Part shown: one piece after another, positions 60,539 to 64,000 of the stretch
Position numbering within the stretch: the first letter of the stretch is position 1
Layout: every line of letters starts with the position of its first letter
NCBI GenBank assembly: GCA_963920665.1
Contig: OY987271.1
Span: 12,279,350 to 12,343,349 of the forward strand
Direction of reading: 5' to 3'
DNA from: Straminergon stramineum
Taxonomy: Eukaryota > Streptophyta > Bryopsida > Hypnales > Calliergonaceae
Length of the DNA: 64,000 nucleotides
Notes under the pieces: generated by a model
Seen by the model: the letters and a program-made list of their open reading frames with translations, nothing else
The model's database searches: none
Told to the model about the DNA's origin: nothing
Program-made: the position numbers and the translations under genes

Positions 60539-63500
60539 ATGCCTGAGGGCCATGAGCTAGAAATGGAGTTTGTACCACCTAATCTCAGAGAGATCAAAGT
60601 GAGGTCCCCTAGGCAAAGCTCCCTGATGGTGGAGGGTACAAAGCAGACAGGAAGTAACCTTCCTCAGATTATCTGCAAGCAAGAACCCGTAGAAGATAGC
60701 CTGGAGAATGGTTACGAGACCCCGACAAAATCTAGTAGAGCTGGGGCAGGAAGCTGGACATCAAATGGTGGCGACATCAAACCAGGGAAGAAAGCCTGGT
60801 CACCTGTATATCTTGAGGGATTGGAGGGTCGATTCAGGGAGCACTGCGAGGTATGGTTCAATGCTGTGAACTTCTTTTTGTTACTTGTAGAGATTACAGA
60901 TACTTTGGATTTGTAGAGTTCCGGTGATTTGCTCTTGCATCCGTGTTCTTCAAAATGTCGCCATTGTGAACCTTTTCTTCGAATTTTCTTACAGCATAAC
61001 AGCAGCATGGGTACGTTCTGCAGCTATGAGCTTACTGTTTGGATTTGGATTTGCATTGTGCGACAGGTTGGTCTCTGCTTGGATGACCAGACGTTGAAGC
61101 AAGCTTTGCGCTTGTTCAAAGAGAGCAAGTCTTTGCTTATTGCCAATGTTGACAGCATAGGAACTGGCACGGTAAGACGTTTGATCTTTTACAAGCATTT
61201 GAGATATTCGTTATCCTCTAATATGTTTTTTTGGCATTGTATGGTCGATAAATTATAAGAATGCCATGAAAATAGCTCCGTTGCAAGTTTGGATTGACTT
61301 TTAGCACCAACAAGAATTGCGGATGTAAGAGTGAATAAATACACATTCAAATGACGAGTGTATGTGCTCACTAGGTGGAGGAGACGGAGCGGCTATGGGG
61401 TGCCTGCGTCCTGTATGTCGTGAAAACGTTCAGCTGTGGCGCCAATGTTGACGCGGAGAAATCCAAGGGTAACGCTGCGGGTTTCACGTTGTCACAGCTT
61501 ATGCGGCAAACAAAAATCAGGCACGCTTTTTCATCTCACGTGAAATTATACGTGCTATCGCGGAATATCCCTTCTTTTGTATCGCATTTTGTGACGTTAC
61601 CGTTGTCCGTTGCATCTCACCCCTTGCTGTTGCTTTGTCAGTGTGGTGGAGTTTTTTAAGGAGCTTCCACATTTTCTTGTGAAAGTAGGACCGATTGTAC
61701 AGCACATGTATGGCGATGAGTGGGAGAAGCGGTTGCAGGTTTGTCAAATAGAATCTTAATGTCCTTGTCGGTCATGTTGATGTTGGCCTACCTTTAATTG
61801 AGATTCTATATAACTTAATCTGTCGCTTGTGACACACTGAGCCGTTGCTTTATGATTTCTCGCAGGTCAAGGAAGTTCAAGCTAATTTTGTTCATTTGGC
61901 TGCGCTTTACACGTAAGAGCGCTCTTGTCATCTTCCTGTGTCAACACATCGTTCTTTTTAGTTGTGAATTGATGCCGAGACAAGTTACTCAAACTCCACT
62001 TATTTTGGCGGGAATTTCAGGCATTATAAGCGGGTCTATCAAGACTTTTTCTTATCACCGGACACCTTTACCAACATTGTCAGCCGCTCGTTATCAGGAG
62101 CTAGAGATGGGAACCATGTTTCTATCCATATGCAGTTTGGTTGGATGCTCTTCTTGACGTTGAGGTTGCACATTCTTCAGCAGTTCAGTGACTTGGTCAC
62201 TTGCACCAATGCCCTCTTGGTAGTCATGGTAAGTACCTCTCCGTATCGACCATGTGTAATAGATCAATATAAATACATCAAATGGAAATCTCTATCCTAT
62301 CTACACATGCTACACTTACTTTTCCATTCTTGGTTGGTTTTTTGTTGAAATCAAACGTGCTTGTACAAGATACTGAGAAGTATGTAGAGACCGTAGCGAC
62401 TTTGGGTGTCATTGTTCACGAAGTAACATGACTCTGTCTCATGTCTCAGGTTGTCTTGATTCTGCACATGCCACCTGATTTACGGAAGTTTTCACTTCAA
62501 GATCCAGTGAGATTTGGTAAGGCTCCAAGTCAAGGCACTTTCAGCTTCATACTTCACCATCACAATCATATATGTCGATAGTTCACGTATATCCTCTTTT
62601 GTGGTGTTAGATTTTTTTATTTAGTCCCCGTCTCCTTGTATTCATGCTCTTCCGAAACTGTTTGGATGTTTTTCAAATTTTAGCTTTCTGCTCTAATCGT
62701 AGTCATGTGGTGAGACAGCCAAGAGGACTCCAGAAGGAGTTGATCTGGTAGCGTCCCTGTGCGCCACCTATTATGCATCGGATGAAGATGTGCTCCGGCT
62801 TCTTGAGAAGGCCAACATTACAGTCAGCAATTTATTAGGAAAAACTTTGATGGATTCACAGAAGCATCAATCTGATGAGAATTTCTTGGGAATCAAACCA
62901 GGTTTGTATTCAACTTTCCTTTCAGTACTTCTGTTATTTTGTTGTTTAGAGCCACCTAAATTCGGTCTGACACTGATGTAGGAAATTCTTTAATTTGTTT
63001 TATAGCATCCATTGATGACGTTCATTGATCCGAAGTATCACAGACAACTTCTGGTTAGTTTGCTTTGTGAGGTGCTTGTTTCCTTGCCTTAATTACTTCA
63101 GCACGTGATCTATATGGTGTTTATAATGATAATTTAGACAATCTTGAAGGTTGGTTGGTCGGTCTATTTGTTTGCTTAGTACTAGGCATTTACAACATAT
63201 CTGGTTGCGAGCAGATGGACTTGCTTACATGGAGGGCCTCATGGACAACAAGTCTATTGCATCTAATTTGCGCGTGTTAGAGAAGAACTACGAAGACGCC
63301 TATCAAAGCCGAGGGGGGCTTGATGAACGAATGTTCATTAATGGAGATGATAGCTTGTTGGGAACATCGTCAAGCAGCTCGCCTCGTTTCGGTGGCTCTA
63401 AGGTAATTTGATCAGAGTGTTTCTAATGTGAATGTGAGAAGTTGTGCTTTTTCCTGAATCGTGAGAAAATGTTTTAATTTGTTCATCACCTCGGCTCAGG

Positions 63501-64000
63501 TTCTGGATATTAATTCAGTTATCACGGGCAGAAACACTCGTTCGTCAACACATGTCAGTTTTATAATTACTGGTACTTCAGTTCTCATACTGGTTCATTT
63601 GTTCTCCAGCGGAAGTACGACATTATGTCGTCACCTGTGCGGTTTGGGGCTTTCTCAATGGGAGCATCACCATCATCACCAGCTGCCTCGCCCTGGTCAT
63701 CCCCGGTGAAGCATACGGGAACTCAGGGTTTGTATGGTGCCAAGAGACCCCCATCCACTCCCGTGAGCATCACAATGACAACTGCAAAGTGGTTGCGAAC
63801 GGTCATATCACCGTTGCCCGCGGAGCCATCTGTAGAGCTGCAGCTGTTTTTCCGCTCATGTGATCGCGACATATCTGCTGATGTCAAGAACAGAGCCCAT
63901 GTGTTGTTGGAATTGATATTCTCAACGGAGAGGAGTGAAAGCTGGCAGAGTGAAGCTGGTTTTATGGATATTATCTGGGCTGAGCAGCGTAGACTGGAAG
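60539..64000 (+). CDS. RBR: Retinoblastoma-related protein, N-terminal 599 residues (11 exons, partial)
   Basis: This is the plant pocket protein that binds E2F/DP factors in the nucleus, represses S-phase genes and is released by CDK-cyclin phosphorylation. Exons: 60539-60850, 61067-61171, 61375-61520, 61642-61738, 61866-61912, 62021-62228, 62450-62516, 62719-62901, 63215-63402, 63500-63553, 63610-64000 (open). All phases join cleanly. The N-terminal RB domain spans residues ~96-330: [64 protein letters not shown]. Then come GLDERMF (~440) and a Ser/Thr-Pro cluster (SSPV, SSPAASP, SSPVK, PPSTP, residues 476-520) of likely CDK sites. The A-box begins [20 protein letters not shown] at 519. The B-box and C-terminus lie beyond the edge. 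Intron 3 uses a GC donor (CAG|GCACGC). The N-terminal ~85 residues are weakly conserved. The ATG is the first in frame before conserved sequence. Confidence 0.95.

Noticed and set aside
62700..62718. Alternative RBR exon 8 acceptor after CGTAG
   Set aside because: Joining there puts exon 8 out of phase and reaches a stop at once; the acceptor GAGACAG|CC keeps the frame and the conserved sequence.

Overview
The window is nuclear DNA from a land plant. The evidence is a multi-intron retinoblastoma-related (RBR) gene with plant exon content, a Ty1/copia retrotransposon, two CACTA transposons with plant-type CACTACAA ends, and Stowaway- and Harbinger-like MITEs. The diverged RBR N-terminus and the CHAT-domain (caspase-like) gene remnant make a non-seed plant (moss, liverwort, lycophyte or fern) more likely than a flowering plant. 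That placement is inference; no species can be named from the sequence alone.

Layout. 1-2801: 5' part of a Ty1/copia element on the minus strand (LTR, internal-tRNA primer-binding site, 1-kb repeat-rich leader, open gag-protease-integrase start), running off the left edge. 3.7-9.0 kb: three copies of a ~750-bp terminal-inverted-repeat (TIR) element, with further copies at 36.6 and 52.8 kb. 10.2-13.3 kb and 16.0-21.9 kb: two CACTA elements with target duplications ATA and AAG; neither shows a transposase. 23.0-24.3 kb: a TTAA-flanked element with CCC ends. 25.4-29.9 kb: a tandem segmental duplication (block, ~100-bp satellite, block, satellite, block), with a MITE inserted in the second block. 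30.3-32.5 kb: a CHAT-domain gene remnant on the plus strand. 33-55 kb: AT-rich, mostly non-coding DNA with small TIR elements. 55.2-58.1 kb: a nest of TTAA/CCC elements and a TA-target MITE, directly upstream of RBR. 58.1-64.0 kb: RBR promoter with an E2F site, a long leader, and eleven coding exons giving 599 residues up to the right edge.

The only clearly functional host gene is RBR, the plant pocket protein that represses E2F/DP genes. Its own upstream region carries a consensus E2F site, which fits feedback control. Nearly everything else is mobile or repeated DNA. Several insertions can be dated relative to each other because the target-site duplications are readable. Most short open frames here are chance or repeat-derived. 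Long stretches hold no recognisable gene, and this is stated region by region.
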